Shown: positions 10,853-22,880 of the stretch, one piece after another
Layout of the letters: every line of letters begins with the position of its first letter
How positions within the stretch are numbered: position 1 is the first letter of the stretch
Origin: Hexactinellida sp. DTS-2022
Taxonomy: Eukaryota > Porifera > Hexactinellida
Length of the DNA: 64,000 bases
Assembly (NCBI GenBank): GCA_028753945.1
Contig: JAPNXP010000001.1
Location: forward strand, 11,832,501 to 11,896,500
Reading direction: 5' to 3'
Program-made: the position numbers and the translations under genes
The notes under the pieces: model-generated
The model's database searches: none
What the model was told of the DNA's origin: nothing
What the model saw: the letters and a program-made list of their open reading frames with translations, nothing else

Positions 10853-11548
10853 TATGTATTTCATTTAGAATCCCACTATTAGCTCTTAGCACTAATAACT
10901 ATATTCTCGGCTGTCTCTACAGAATAACAGAGTTCATACTGCTTATTATCACCAGTGGTATTACAGAGCTAGAACGCTAGCTTTAAGAGTTGCCTGCACA
11001 TCATGGCTATATCAGGAATAGCTTTTCAAGAAGCGGGAAGTTAGTATACGGGTGAGAGTCCTTATGTGACGTAGTGAGCTGTTTAATATTTGTATTCTAT
11101 TGTTGTTATACTCGCTACACACACATCTCCGTTATTAGAGATACCAAGGTTAGAAGAATATACTATCTATCCAGACATGAATACCTAACCTAGCTACAAG
11201 ACAATGTCATTCCGATTTTGATTTGAACACTCGCTTGTCCCTAGCATACCTATGTTTCCGTGTATCGCTATGCAATATGGATCCTCTCTGTCCCGATTAG
11301 TATAACTGTATGAGTACTCCCTCCTGCCTTGAGATATGCTATAACGGGCCGGACACATATATTTGGTTGGAATTGCTGTCTATCGCTACAACACTAGGAA
11401 CCCACAGATCTCAGAGCTCCCTTCTCTCCCGACAGCTACAATTGGTCTCGTATCTTCATAGCGAAGCACAGCTGGATAACACCTCTCCCGGTCCTATAAC
11501 AGCTGATCCAAGATCCTGTATCAGCTGTTATAAGATCCTATCAGCTGG

Positions 11549-11737
11549 CATACTGGCAGAGGTAGCAGAACTGTTGGGAGGAGTACGCTATACCACAGAC
11601 TAGGAGCATACATTAATTCTGGAACAGCTGATATAAGATTTCTAGGATCTTGGATCAGCTGTTCGACAATCCCTGTATGCTCCTGGTCTGTGGTATAGCA
11701 TACTCCTCCCAACAGTTCTGCTACCTCTGCCAGTATG
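11549..11737. repeat. Large imperfect palindrome
   Basis: The arms at 11549-11615 and 11672-11737 are near-exact inverses. The spacer holds a further inverted pair (GAACAGCTGAT..ATCAGCTGTTC, about 11621-11664), so the whole block can fold into one long stem. Related CAGCTGAT / GATCCTA blocks lie just upstream at 11499-11546. Confidence 0.75.
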
Positions 11738-11788
11738 TCAGTGCTCTCCCTTGTAGGAGGATATCTGCTATAGAGTAGCTCTGTCGCT

Positions 11789-11830
11789 GCTTCTGTAGCT
11801 AGCAGCATGAGTGCTGCTAGCTACAGAAGC
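11789..11830. repeat. Perfect hairpin, 19-bp arms, 4-nt loop
   Basis: GCTTCTGTAGCTAGCAGCA is followed by TGAG and its exact complement. It is close to the larger palindrome at 11549-11737. Confidence 0.85.
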
Positions 11831-12284
11831 AGTGACTGCCCTCATTCCTGTCTCTTCTCGCGAGCTTGCGTTATGAGCACAAGTTGCAAGTTGTAAGAAC
11901 GCGGATTGAATTCACTATAAGAAAATGCTTCTATTTGTGACACAGATGGTTTGTCTACCTGTCTACGGGTCTACTCATTCTCAGACGTTAGGGAACCTAG
12001 ATACCAATTAGCCGATTGGAATGTTGCCAAGAATGACAGGAAATCTGAAAATATTATTGTTAGTTTATAATTGCTATATATCTGACTTCTAAAGCAGAAT
12101 ATGTGTGTATGTTGAACTAACAACTTTAACTAAATATTAATAATCTCAAAGAGTTTATGTTAGATTCTAGACTGGAACCTACAACAGCTGTTAGCATCTA
12201 AATCCAACTTGTTAACCAATGTACTTAATTTGTATTGCTTTCAAAAGGACTGAAATAGTGTTGTATTTACCGGAATTTCGTATA

Positions 12285-12469
12285 CAGTAAAACCCCGTTA
12301 GTACGAATACGATTGATACGAATTTCCGGATAAGACGAACAAACAGTCCACAAAATCTGGTCCCTACAATGGCTATTCAATGGGTATTATTACTCCGATT
12401 AATACGAACTCCGGATAAAGCGAACAAATTTTTACCGTCCGTTGGTGCCGTACTAACGAGGTACTACTG
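12285..12469. mobile_element. P1-related MITE at the head of the 43-bp array
   Basis: The left end CAGTAAAACCCCGTTAGTAC follows TA, and the right end GTACTAACGAGGTACTACTG precedes TA. The interior (GGCTATTCA, GGATAAAGCGAACAAAT, CCGTCCGTTGGTG) also occurs in the fragment at about 55632-55734. It interrupts an older P1 copy on its left, and its right terminal repeat is the first unit of the tandem array. Confidence 0.8.
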
Positions 12470-15400
12470 TATATAACCATGCTCATATCTCCGTACTAAC
12501 GAGGTACTACTGTATATAACCATGCTCATATCTCCGTACTAACGAGGTACTACTGTATATAACCGTGCTCATATCTCCGTACTAACGAGGTACTACTGTA
12601 TATAACCATGCTCATATCTCCGTACTAACGAGGTACTACTGTATATAACCATGCTCGTATCTCCGTACTAACGAGGTACTACTGTATATAACCATGCTCG
12701 TATCTCCGTACTAACGAGGTTCTACTGTATATAACCATGCTCGTATCTCCGTACTAACGAGGTTCTACTGTATATAACCGTGCTCATATCTCCGTACTAA
12801 CGAGGTACTACTGTATATAACCATGCTCATATCATCGTACTAACGAGGTACTACTGTATATAACCATGCTCGTATCTCCGTACTAACGAGGTACTACTGT
12901 ATATAACCATGCTCGTATCTCCGTACTAACGAGGTTCTACTGTATATAACCATGCTCGTATCTCCGTACTAACGAGGTTCTACTGTATATAACCATGCTC
13001 ATATCTCCGTACTAACGAGGTTCTACTGTATATAACCATGCTCATATCTCCGTACTAACGAGGTTCTACTGTATATAACCGTGCTCGTATCTCCGTGCTA
13101 ACGAGGTTCTACTGTATATAACCATGCTCATATCTCCGTGCTAACGAGGTTCTACTGTATATAACCATGCTCATATCTCCGTACTAACGAGGTACTACTG
13201 TATATAACCATGCTCATATCTCCGTACTAACGAGGTACTACTGTATATAACCATGCTCGTATCTCCGTACTAACGAGGTTCTACTGTATATAACCATGCT
13301 CATATCTCCGTACTAACGAGGTACTACTGTATATAACCATGCTCGTATCTCCGTACTAACGAGGTTCTACTGTATATAACCGTGCTCGTATCTCCGTGCT
13401 AACGAGGTTCTACTGTATATAACCATGCTCATATCTCCGTGCTAACGAGGTTCTACTGTATATAACCATGCTCATATCTCCGTACTAACGAGGTACTACT
13501 GTATATAACCATGCTCATATCTCCGTACTAACGAGGTTCTACTGTATATAACCATGCTCATATCTCCGTACTAACGAGGTACTACTGTATATAACCATGC
13601 TCGTATCTCCGTACTAACGAGGTTCTACTGTATATAACCATGCTCATATCTCCGTACTAACGAGGTACTACTGTATATAACCATGCTCGTATCTCCGTAC
13701 TAACGAGGTTCTACTGTATATAACCATGCTCATATCTCCGTACTAACGAGGTTCTACTGTATATAACCATGCTCGTATCTCCGTACTAACGAGGTACTAC
13801 TGTATATAACCATGCTCATATCTCCGTACTAACGAGGTACTACTGTATATAACCATGCTCATATCTCCGTACTAACGAGGTTCTACTGTATATAACCATG
13901 CTCATATCTCCGTACTAACGAGGTTCTACTGTATATAACCATGCTCATATCTCCGTACTAACGAGGTACTACTGTATATAACCATGCTCATATCTCCGTA
14001 CTAACGAGGTTCTACTGTATATAACCATGCTCATATCTCCGTACTAACGAGGTACTACTGTATATAACCATGCTCATATCTCCGTACTAACGAGGTTCTA
14101 CTGTATATAACCATGCTCGTATCTCCGTACTAACGAGGTTCTACTGTATATAACCATGCTCATATCTCCGTACTAACGAGGTTCTACTGTATATAACCAT
14201 GCTCGTATCTCCGTACTAACGAGGTTCTACTGTATATAACCATGCTCATATCTCCGTACTAACGAGGTTCTACTGTATATAACCATGCTCATATCTCCGT
14301 ACTAACGAGGTACTACTGTATATAACCATGCTCATATCTCCGTACTAACGAGGTACTACTGTATATAACCATGCTCATATCTCCGTACTAACGAGGTACT
14401 ACTGTATATAACCATGCTCATATCTCCGTACTAACGAGGTTCTACTGTATATAACCATGCTCATATCTCCGTACTAACGAGGTTCTACTGTATATAACCA
14501 TGCTCATATCTCCGTACTAACGAGGTACTACTGTATATAACCATGCTCATATCTCCGTACTAACGAGGTACTACTGTATATAACCATGCTCGTATCTCCG
14601 TACTAACGAGGTTCTACTGTATATAACCATGCTCGTATCTCCGTACTAACGAGGTTCTACTGTATATAACCATGCTCATATCTCCGTACTAACGAGGTTC
14701 TACTGTATATAACCATGCTCGTATCTCCGTACTAACGAGGTTCTACTGTATATAACCATGCTCGTATCTCCGTACTAACGAGGTTCTACTGTATATAACC
14801 GTGCTCATATCTCCGTACTAACGAGGTACTGCTGTATATAACCATGCTCATATCTCCGTACTAACGAGGTTCTACTGTATATAACCATGCTCATATCTCC
14901 GTACTAACGAGGTACTACTGTATATAACCATGCTCATATCTCCGTACTAACGAGGTACTACTGTATATAACCATGCTCATATCTCCGTACTAACGAGGTT
15001 CTACTGTATATAACCATGCTCATATCTCCGTACTAACGAGGTTCTACTGTATATAACCATGCTCATATCTCCGTACTAACGAGGTTCTACTGTATATAAC
15101 CATGCTCGTATCTCCGTACTAACGAGGTTCTACTGTATATAACCATGCTCATATCTCCGTACTAACGAGGTACTACTGTATATAACCATGCTCATATCTC
15201 CGTACTAACGAGGTACTGCTGTATATAACCATGCTCGTATCTCCGTACTAACGAGGTACTACTGTATATAACCATGCTCATATCTCCGTACTAACGAGGT
15301 ACTGCTGTATATAACCATGCTCATATCTCCGTACTAACGAGGTTCTACTGTATATAACCATGCTCATATCTCCGTACTAACGAGGTACTACTGTATATAA

Positions 15401-17414
15401 CCATGCTCATATCTCCGTACTAACGAGGTACTACTGTATATAACCATGCTCATATCTCCGTACTAACGAGGTTCTACTGTATATAACCATGCTCGTATCT
15501 CCGTACTAACGAGGTTCTACTGTATATAACCATGCTCGTATCTCCGTACTAACGAGGTTCTACTGTATATAACCATGCTCATATCTCCGTACTAACGAGG
15601 TACTGCTGTATATAACCATGCTCGTATCTCCGTACTAACGAGGTACTACTGTATATAACCATGCTCGTATCTCCGTACTAACGAGGTTCTACTGTATATA
15701 ACCATGCTCATATCTCCGTACTAACGAGGTTCTACTGTATATAACCATGCTCGTATCTCCGTACTAACGAGGTACTGCTGTATATAACCATGCTCGTATC
15801 TCCGTACTAACGAGGTACTACTGTATATAACCATGCTCGTATCTCCGTACTAACGAGGTTCTACTGTATATAACCATGCTCATATCTCCGTACTAACGAG
15901 GTACTACTGTATATAACCATGCTCATATCTCCGTACTAACGAGGTTCTACTGTATATAACCATGCTCATATCTCCGTACTAACGAGGTTCTACTGTATAT
16001 AACCATGCTCATATCTCCGTACTAACGAGGTACTACTGTATATAACCATGCTCATATCTCCGTACTAACGAGGTACTACTGTATATAACCATGCTCATAT
16101 CTCCGTACTAACGAGGTACTACTGTATATAACCATGCTCATATCTCCGTACTAACGAGGTACTACTGTATATAACCATGCTCATATCTCCGTACTAACGA
16201 GGTACTACTGTATATAACCATGCTCGTATCTCCGTACTAACGAGGTTCTACTGTATATAACCATGCTCGTATCTCCGTACTAACGAGGTTCTACTGTATA
16301 TAACCATGCTCATATCTCCGTACTAACGAGGTACTACTGTATATAACCATGCTCATATCTCCGTACTAACGAGGTACTACTGTATATAACCATGCTCGTA
16401 TCTCCGTACTAACGAGGTTCTACTGTATATAACCATGCTCATATCTCCGTACTAACGAGGTTCTACTGTATATAACCATGCTCATATCTCCGTACTAACG
16501 AGGTACTACTGTATATAACCATGCTCATATCTCCGTACTAACGAGGTTCTACTGTATATAACCATGCTCGTATCTCCGTACTAACGAGGTTCTACTGTAT
16601 ATAACCATGCTCGTATCTCCGTACTAACGAGGTTCTACTGTATATAACCATGCTCATATCTCCGTACTAACGAGGTACTACTGTATATAACCATGCTCGT
16701 ATCTCCGTACTAACGAGGTTCTACTGTATATAACCATGCTCATATCTCCGTACTAACGAGGTACTACTGTATATAACCATGCTCATATCTCCGTACTAAC
16801 GAGGTTCTACTGTATATAACCATGCTCGTATCTCCGTACTAACGAGGTTCTACTGTATATAACCATGCTCATATCTCCGTACTAACGAGGTACTACTGTA
16901 TATAACCATGCTCATATCTCCGTACTAACGAGGTTCTACTGTATATAACCATGCTCGTATCTCCGTACTAACGAGGTTCTACTGTATATAACCATGCTCA
17001 TATCTCCGTACTAACGAGGTACTACTGTATATAACCATGCTCATATCTCCGTACTAACGAGGTACTACTGTATATAACCATGCTCATATCTCCGTACTAA
17101 CGAGGTACTACTGTATATAACCATGCTCGTATCTCCGTACTAACGAGGTTCTACTGTATATAACCATGCTCATATCTCCGTACTAACGAGGTTCTACTGT
17201 ATATAACCATGCTCATATCTCCGTACTAACGAGGTACTACTGTATATAACCATGCTCATATCTCCGTACTAACGAGGTACTACTGTATATAACCATGCTC
17301 ATATCTCCGTACTAACGAGGTTCTACTGTATATAACCATGCTCATATCTCCGTACTAACGAGGGTCTACTGTATATAACCATGCTCGTATCATCGTACTA
17401 ACGAGGTACTACTG
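12448..17414. repeat. 43-bp tandem array, about 115 copies, made from MITE ends
   Basis: The period is 43 bp: CCGTACTAACGAGGTWCTAC, then TGTATATAACC, then RTGCTCRTATCT. Array length 4967 bp gives about 115.5 units, and nearly every unit has the same length. Variation is concentrated at GAGGT(A/T)CT, GCTC(A/G)TAT, CC(A/G)TGCT, CCGT(A/G)CTA and TACT(A/G)CTG. A rare ATCATCGTACT variant occurs only near each end (about 12831 and 17386). The array is in the 5' flank of DNAI2 and stops 30 bp before its ATG. Confidence 0.97.
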
Positions 17415-17444
17415 AGTTACTATACCCGCGCTAGGCTAGATAGG

Positions 17445-20400
17445 ATGGAGATAGTGCACGTGTACACGCGGCCTCGCCGGGAGTTCGGCCGACAGCCTAA
17501 GTTCTCCGACAGCTCAGCTGAGCTCTGTGTGGACCTGGCCCCTAACCCCGCGGAGAAGGAGTACACGGTTAAGCGGAACCCCTGCGACGGGGGCGTCAAC
17601 ACCGGACCGGAGCTCTCCGAGCATGAGTGCAACACGGAGACATTCGATACCGAGTGTAGGGGCATGAACCACACAGAGGGGGGCTGGCCCAAGGACATCA
17701 ACCCACAGGAGGCAGAACAGGTATAGAGCTAGTTATGTCGTATTAGTTGTATTCAGTGTTCTATCTAGGATATTAGGTTTAGGGGGGGGAAGCTCTTAAA
17801 GCCATTTATTTACTCAGTCTATTCATGAAGGTACTATTACTACTAATGACAATATTCCAAAATATTGTTCTATCATAGAAGTTTGCTATTGTGTATGTAC
17901 CTTATGTAAGCATTCACAGCTCTGATAGGAATAGTATTATCCAAGTTCGTAAATACCGTATTTACTCGAATAGTAGCCCCCTTGTATACTCGCGCATAGA
18001 TGCTAAATATACCTACACCTTATTACCATATTAGGGATCCAGGAATAAATTATCATACAGCACCACATGAGTTCGTGAGGGGAGTTGGTGAATAGATCAG
18101 TGTTACGTAACGTATTTCCTAAAATAGCAATAGTAGCTCAACTCTAATAATAGAAGACAGCTTTTAATTAACTATAGCCCGGGCTGCTTAGTACTAAATA
18201 CACAGGGCCTACGGAAGCAGTTATAAAGTAGTCAGGTCATGGACCGGCATAACTAGTGACGTAAGAGTGGTCATTCCATGGCTTGACCGCTTCCGCTGGC
18301 CCTGATATATACATACATGTTTGTGTCTCCTGAGTTACATGAGAGATGTGACAGAGATTGGGACACTTCCTTAGGGAATTTGTGTTTATTGTTAAATCCC
18401 AATCCCATTCAGAATGTTCTGAATTCTCAAAACTCTATGAATGGAATTAAGTATTATGAACAAGGTTTCGTCTGCTTAATATTAAGTTTTATTATTACTA
18501 TGAACAAGCCCTATGGTTCCAATTTGACAACTTACATAGAGTTTGTATTAAGTTCGCTTATTATGAAGTTTCTCTATTATGAACACAATTTTTGGTCCCT
18601 TGAGTGTTCATAATAAAAGAACTGACTGTAGTTCCACTGATCCCATCTCTGCTCTACAGGTTATCCGGTACCGCAAGAAGGTCGAGAAGGACGAGGGCTA
18701 CATCGCCACGGTAGCTCACCTGGGCGACATGATGGAGCACTGCATAAAGCAGAACAACGCTATAGACATATACCAGCGCTACTTCGAGGCGACCAGCGCC
18801 GCTCTCTCCGAGGAGCCGCCTGCCGCTAAGACCGTAAACATATTCCGAGACCCGAGTCCCACCAAGCGCGCTGTCTCCTCCATCAGCTGGTATCCGGGGG
18901 AGGGACACAAGATAGCCGTAGCCTACTCAGTGGTGGAGTTCCAGAGGTGGCCTAGGGACATGCCCTTCGAATCCTACATTTGGAATGTGGACAATCCCAA
19001 CAAACCCGAGCTCTCCCTGAAGCCTATAAGTCCCCTGGTTACTCTGGAGTACAACCCTAAGGACCCACACACCCTCATAGGGGGCTGCTACAACGGACAG
19101 CTCCTGCTGTTCGACACTCGCAAGGGTTCCCAGTTCGTAGAGGTACGTGTGCACTCAGAACCAGGGATACGTAGTGCTAATTGTATTGTTACTTAGTAGA
19201 CCAGGTTACTTTAAACCGATTAAGCGGAGAAATCTATTAACCGAAAATGTTTTAAGCCAAACTGTAATTCCGTCCTATAAATCCTGTGTAATTTTGACCC
19301 GATTAAGCGGAGATATATATTAACCGGTGGCTCTATTAATCGGAGTCGACTGTAGTTACTTACTATACTAGTAGACTCTCGTTAATAGAAAACTAGGGAC
19401 CGTCGTAATTTGTTCTTTTTATCCAAAATTCGTGTTAATCGGAGTCACTTACATGCGTTTGTATTAAACTTTGTACGTACTATGATATTCCCCTTATCCG
19501 TACAGTGGTGTTCGCATAATCGCAATACTGTTCTATTAGCAAGTTCTTTCCATCCTCAAGCGAGCATTTAATTGTAATTCTATTCCTCTAATAGCAAGTT
19601 CCTCTATTATCATTTAATTTATCAAGCAAATTAGCTTAGTAGCAGTATCTCTGGTATACACAACATAATACAGTAGAACTGGGTAGTACGTGGAGAGAAA
19701 AAATAGTACGTATTATCCGAGTGTACGCAACAAACGAGTTGGCACTACATAGCGATACATATAGATTGACAATTTTTGTTTATACAAGTTAGCACATACT
19801 AAGCCGAAGCACGTACTAACCGAGTCCTACTGTATGCACTGTATTACAGGGTTGGGTTCAATTACAATTACGCTATCCCATAGAATTTCAACTACAATTA
19901 CAATACAATTATTTCAAAAACGTAATTAATTGTAATTGAATTGATAACAATTATAATTGAACCCAACCCTGCTGTATTATCGTATTATCTGTTTATAGGC
20001 CACTCCAATCGAGAAGTCGCACCGAGACCCGATCTTCTCGTCTCTGTTCCTGCAGAGCAAGACCGGGACGGACTGCTTCACCACCTCTCCGGACGGACGC
20101 GTGTTCTGGTGGGACATACGGAAGCTGGGGGAGCCCACCGAGTCCATGAACATAGATCCGAACAAGAACGGGAATCTGGTGGGGGGGACCGTACTGGAGT
20201 ACGAGTCAACTATGCCCACTAAGTTCATGATTGGGACCGAGTTTGGACAGATATTCAGGTGAGTATACCGGAGCACATAATTATTAAGCATCCTCAGTTT
20301 GGAGCAAACTCCTTTAGATCCTCTGTATCATAGCATTCTTTGAGTGAGTGCCATTACCTTATGTATAGAATGTTATGGCTGTATCTAGCAGATAGCATTT

Positions 20401-22880
20401 GTACATTCACATAGAGTATAATCGGGCATGTAGGGTTATTTGCATCAGAGAAGTGTAAAATGGGCATTTGGACGATAATGTATTTTGTTGACTAATAATT
20501 TTTGGTTTATGGCTTCAAACACTCTATGAACAAAAATAAGTAAAAATATTACACACTGTTCTCTCTAATAGTCCACCAGTGGGCGATTGGCTCAAAGTGG
20601 ATTATTAGAGAATATGGACTATTACAGATATATTAATAGTTGATTTGGACAAGTAAATAAGTGGACTATTTAATAGAAAAGTGGACTATTAGAGAGAACA
20701 GACTGTACTAGCAAAATCAATTTATTTATATTGATTTCATAAATTGGTTGCGTAAATACTGTAGCACGCTATAGTATACAGCTTTCCTATGCCTGTCTCT
20801 ATTGTTATATTGGCTGTAGTTGTAACCGCAAAGCCAAGGACCCCTCCGACAAGATAGCAGTGACCTTCCCGGGACACCATGGGGCGGTTAACGCCCTCAC
20901 TCGCAACCCGTTCTACCCCAAGTTCTTCCTAAGCGTGGGCGACTGGACCGCTAGAGTGTGGTGCGAGGACATCAAGGAGAGCTCCATAATGTGGACCCCG
21001 TACAACTCGTGTCCCCTCTCAGACTGCGTGTGGAGCCCCACCAGGCCCGGCGTGTTCCTGGCCTCCCGCATGGACGGACATCTGGACATGTGGGACCTCC
21101 TCTTCAAGCAGGACAACCCCACGCTCTCCTTCAAGTGAGTTAGGTGTACGTGTTCAGTTAACCATGGACTGAACTAGTGAATACAGACATTATACAGTAG
21201 ATGTCGGATATAAGCACACCGGTTATAAGCACATTAAGTGCAGTTCCCGACCATGTGCTTATAACCGGCATCCACTGTACTCAGTTAACCGTGGATGTCC
21301 AAGGTATAAATTTAGAAAAATTCATTTTCACTTTAAATTGAAATTCAATTAACTTTCACTTACACATTTCTGGGCAACCGCGAGTTTTAATTAATTAACA
21401 TTTTGACGTCACTGGCAGGGATGAAAAAATAATGATTTTTTAGAGAGCTTGCTTATACCGTACAAATAGCACACATACTGTGCGGCTATAACTCTTCTAG
21501 TAATCTGATCATTAATCAGTTGACATACTTAATTGTCAACAACAACAAACAAAACCTTATTTTGGAAGGACCTTATCAACATTCAACAACTTGTAACATA
21601 CTACCACAAAGCACTTACTTATATACGTGCCCTTCGGTCTCGGTCGCTATACGACGGAATCGCTGCTACGCACCTCAAGTTAACGGCCGCTCTGCTGCCT
21701 TACTCCTCACCATTTCTACCATGGAATACGGTAGAAAGGGATGTTATATACATCCCTTTATAAGATTTCTATAGTTTTAACTGTTTTTATATTCTAAAAA
21801 CAAACATACTAATACACACACAACAATTGAGTTTGAATAATATAGATTTAGTAATGTCAATCCGAAATTCGCGAAATTCGTGACAATCCTAGTATCAGTG
21901 ATGTGCCCGTCGGAGTAACGGTAACGGAAAAAAGTAACTTTAACGGACATCCGTTACTTTTAACTAGTTACCGTTATCTTTAATCAGTTACTCTTACCAT
22001 TACATTACCGTAACACAGTAACCGTTACTACGTTAAACTTATTCCATTGCCATTACAACGTTATTTTTAATCGGTTACTGTTACATTAAAGTAACGGTAG
22101 TTACTGTTTAAAGGTAAACGGATTAACTTAACAAAAGTAACGGAGTAACGGTAACGGAAGAAATAAAGTACAGTCGAAATCGGATTATTTTGTCCAATTC
22201 TTTTCATGGATAATTCAACAAAGTAATCCGATAAGACAAATAAATCCGGTGGGATATCCATGCAAAATGGTATATACCGTATACGTACATCATAATTTTC
22301 CTCGAATATTAGGACAAAATAGTCCGATAAACAAAATAATCCGATGACAAAATAATCCGATTTCGACTGTAACGGTAGCGGGAGATTTAGTAACGGAGCA
22401 CATCACTATACTCTTACCATTACATTACCGTAACACTTAACACTGCTATCCTGTAGGGTGTCTGACAGCGGGATATACTCCCTATCAATTCAGGACTACG
22501 GGAGACTGGTGGCCTGCGGGACGCTGGAGGGTAACCTGACTCTGGTGGAGCTCTCGGAGCGGCTGCACGTGCTGCAGAAGAACGAGAAGAACCTCATCAC
22601 CGCCATCCTGGAGCGGGAGATGCGCCGCGAAAAGATCCTGGAAGCGCGGAACCGCGAGTTGAAGCTGCGCGATAAGATGGAGCGCGCGGCTGCCGTGCGT
22701 GCCGAGAAGGCGGCGGCCGGAGAGGAGCTCGGGGAGGAGGGAGAGTCCGTTAAAAAGGCAGAGGAGGACTTCTGGTCAATGGTGTCCTCGGAGAAAGCTA
22801 GCCTCGAAAAGCGGAGAGCCAAGGCTAGGAAGCAGAGCTCTGATGCAGAGGAGCCGGATAAAGTGAATGCTACTGAGTAG
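17445..22880 (+). CDS. DNAI2: Axonemal dynein intermediate chain 2 (WD-repeat)
   Basis: This subunit of the outer-arm dynein of motile cilia and flagella assembles with a partner intermediate chain at the base of the motor. Exons are 17445-17720, 18660-19142, 19999-20258, 20820-21134 and 22457-22880, all with GT-AG junctions in compatible phases, giving 585 residues; vertebrate DNAI2 is about 605. The N-terminus [17 protein letters not shown] and the segments [13 protein letters not shown] and [17 protein letters not shown] are hallmark DNAI2 sequence. WD-repeat blades follow, including [25 protein letters not shown]-type [10 protein letters not shown] and [10 protein letters not shown]. The last exon ends in a charged Glu/Lys/Arg/Ala-rich helical tail. 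Exons are GC-rich against AT-rich introns full of MITEs. The start is the first in-frame ATG and matches family N-termini. Confidence 0.97.
18450..18629. mobile_element. P2-family MITE remnant in DNAI2 intron 1
   Basis: TTATGAACAAGGTTTCGTCT at the left and TAATAAAAGAACTGACTG at the right match the P2 family; the left terminus is missing. It ends about 30 bp before DNAI2 exon 2. Confidence 0.6.
19196..19352. mobile_element. MITE with ATTAATCGGAGTCGACTG end, DNAI2 intron 2
   Basis: CCGATTAAGCGGAGA motifs and the right end CTATTAATCGGAGTCGACTG define it; the left end (GACCAGGTTACTTTAAACCG) is diverged. A right-end fragment of the same family lies near 46590-46610. Confidence 0.55.
19503..19625. 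mobile_element. P4-family MITE fragment, DNAI2 intron 2
   Basis: The left end CAGTGGTGTTCGCATAATCG is intact. The interior has TAATAGCAAGTTC motifs, but no clear right terminus is seen. Confidence 0.5.
19671..19832. mobile_element. P1-related MITE subfamily, DNAI2 intron 2
   Basis: The ends CAGTAGAACTGGGTAGTACG and CGTACTAACCGAGTCCTACTG (20 of its bases inverted) are TA-flanked. The interior differs from the main P1 family. Confidence 0.7.
19847..19971. mobile_element. hAT-like MITE with 8-bp target duplication
   Basis: The termini CAGGGTTGGGTTCAATTA and TAATTGAACCCAACCCTG are inverted and CTGTATTA is duplicated at 19839-19846 and 19972-19979. It ends 27 bp before DNAI2 exon 3, so part of the splice acceptor region is its target duplication. 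Confidence 0.85.
20552..20705. mobile_element. MITE with CTGTTCTCTCTAATAGTCCAC ends (20 bp shown of arm)
   Basis: TGTTCTCTCTAATAGTCCAC at the left is the inverse of GTGGACTATTAGAGAGAACA at the right. The right end terminates ACAGACTGTA, suggesting a TA target. It lies in DNAI2 intron 3. Confidence 0.7.
21195..21277. mobile_element. Short P3-family MITE, DNAI2 intron 4
   Basis: The ends CAGTAGATGTCGGATATAAG and CTTATAACCGGCATCCACTG are TA-flanked. At 83 bp it is an internally deleted form of the family copies of about 155 bp. Confidence 0.75.
21623..21852 (+). repeat. Composite repeat (CR), copy without tandem units
   Basis: The head GTGCCCTTCGGTCTCGGTCG..ACGGCCGCT lies at about 21629-21710. 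It is followed by a short AT-rich body and the tail ACACACACAACAATTGAG..AATAATATAGAT. Other copies at 26594, 43290 (inverted), 48687, 53466 and 63429 share the head. It lies in DNAI2 intron 4. Confidence 0.65.
21896..22406. mobile_element. CAGTGATGTGC-ended element with GTAACGG repeats
   Basis: The left end CAGTGATGTGCCCGTCGG is opposed by GGAGCACATCACT. The interior consists of repeated AGTAACGGTAACGG and ACCGTTACT. No target duplication could be read, so the exact ends and the hAT assignment are tentative. A second element sits inside at 22171-22369. Confidence 0.55.
22171..22369. mobile_element. TA-flanked MITE, family P6, nested
   Basis: The ends CAGTCGAAATCGGATTATTT and AAATAATCCGATTTCGACTG are perfect inverses with TA on both sides. 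It is inserted in the GTAACGG element and lies in DNAI2 intron 4. Confidence 0.85.

Larger units (their letters stand above)
10853..12284. other. Palindrome-rich spacer between MDH2 and the 43-bp array
   Basis: No gene is recognised. Short open frames at 11310-11603 (+) and 11521-11808 (-) are two arms of one imperfect palindrome and are not believed. The right end (about 12215-12283) is the interior of a P1 MITE, interrupted by the next element. Confidence 0.5.

Noticed and set aside
11310..11808. Two opposing frames sharing LAEVAELLGG
   Set aside because: The shared peptide comes from the two arms of one palindrome read in opposite directions; there is no supporting gene structure.
12448..17414. 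A CRISPR-like array
   Set aside because: The 43-bp repeat is directly tandem without unique spacers, and the window is clearly animal nuclear DNA.
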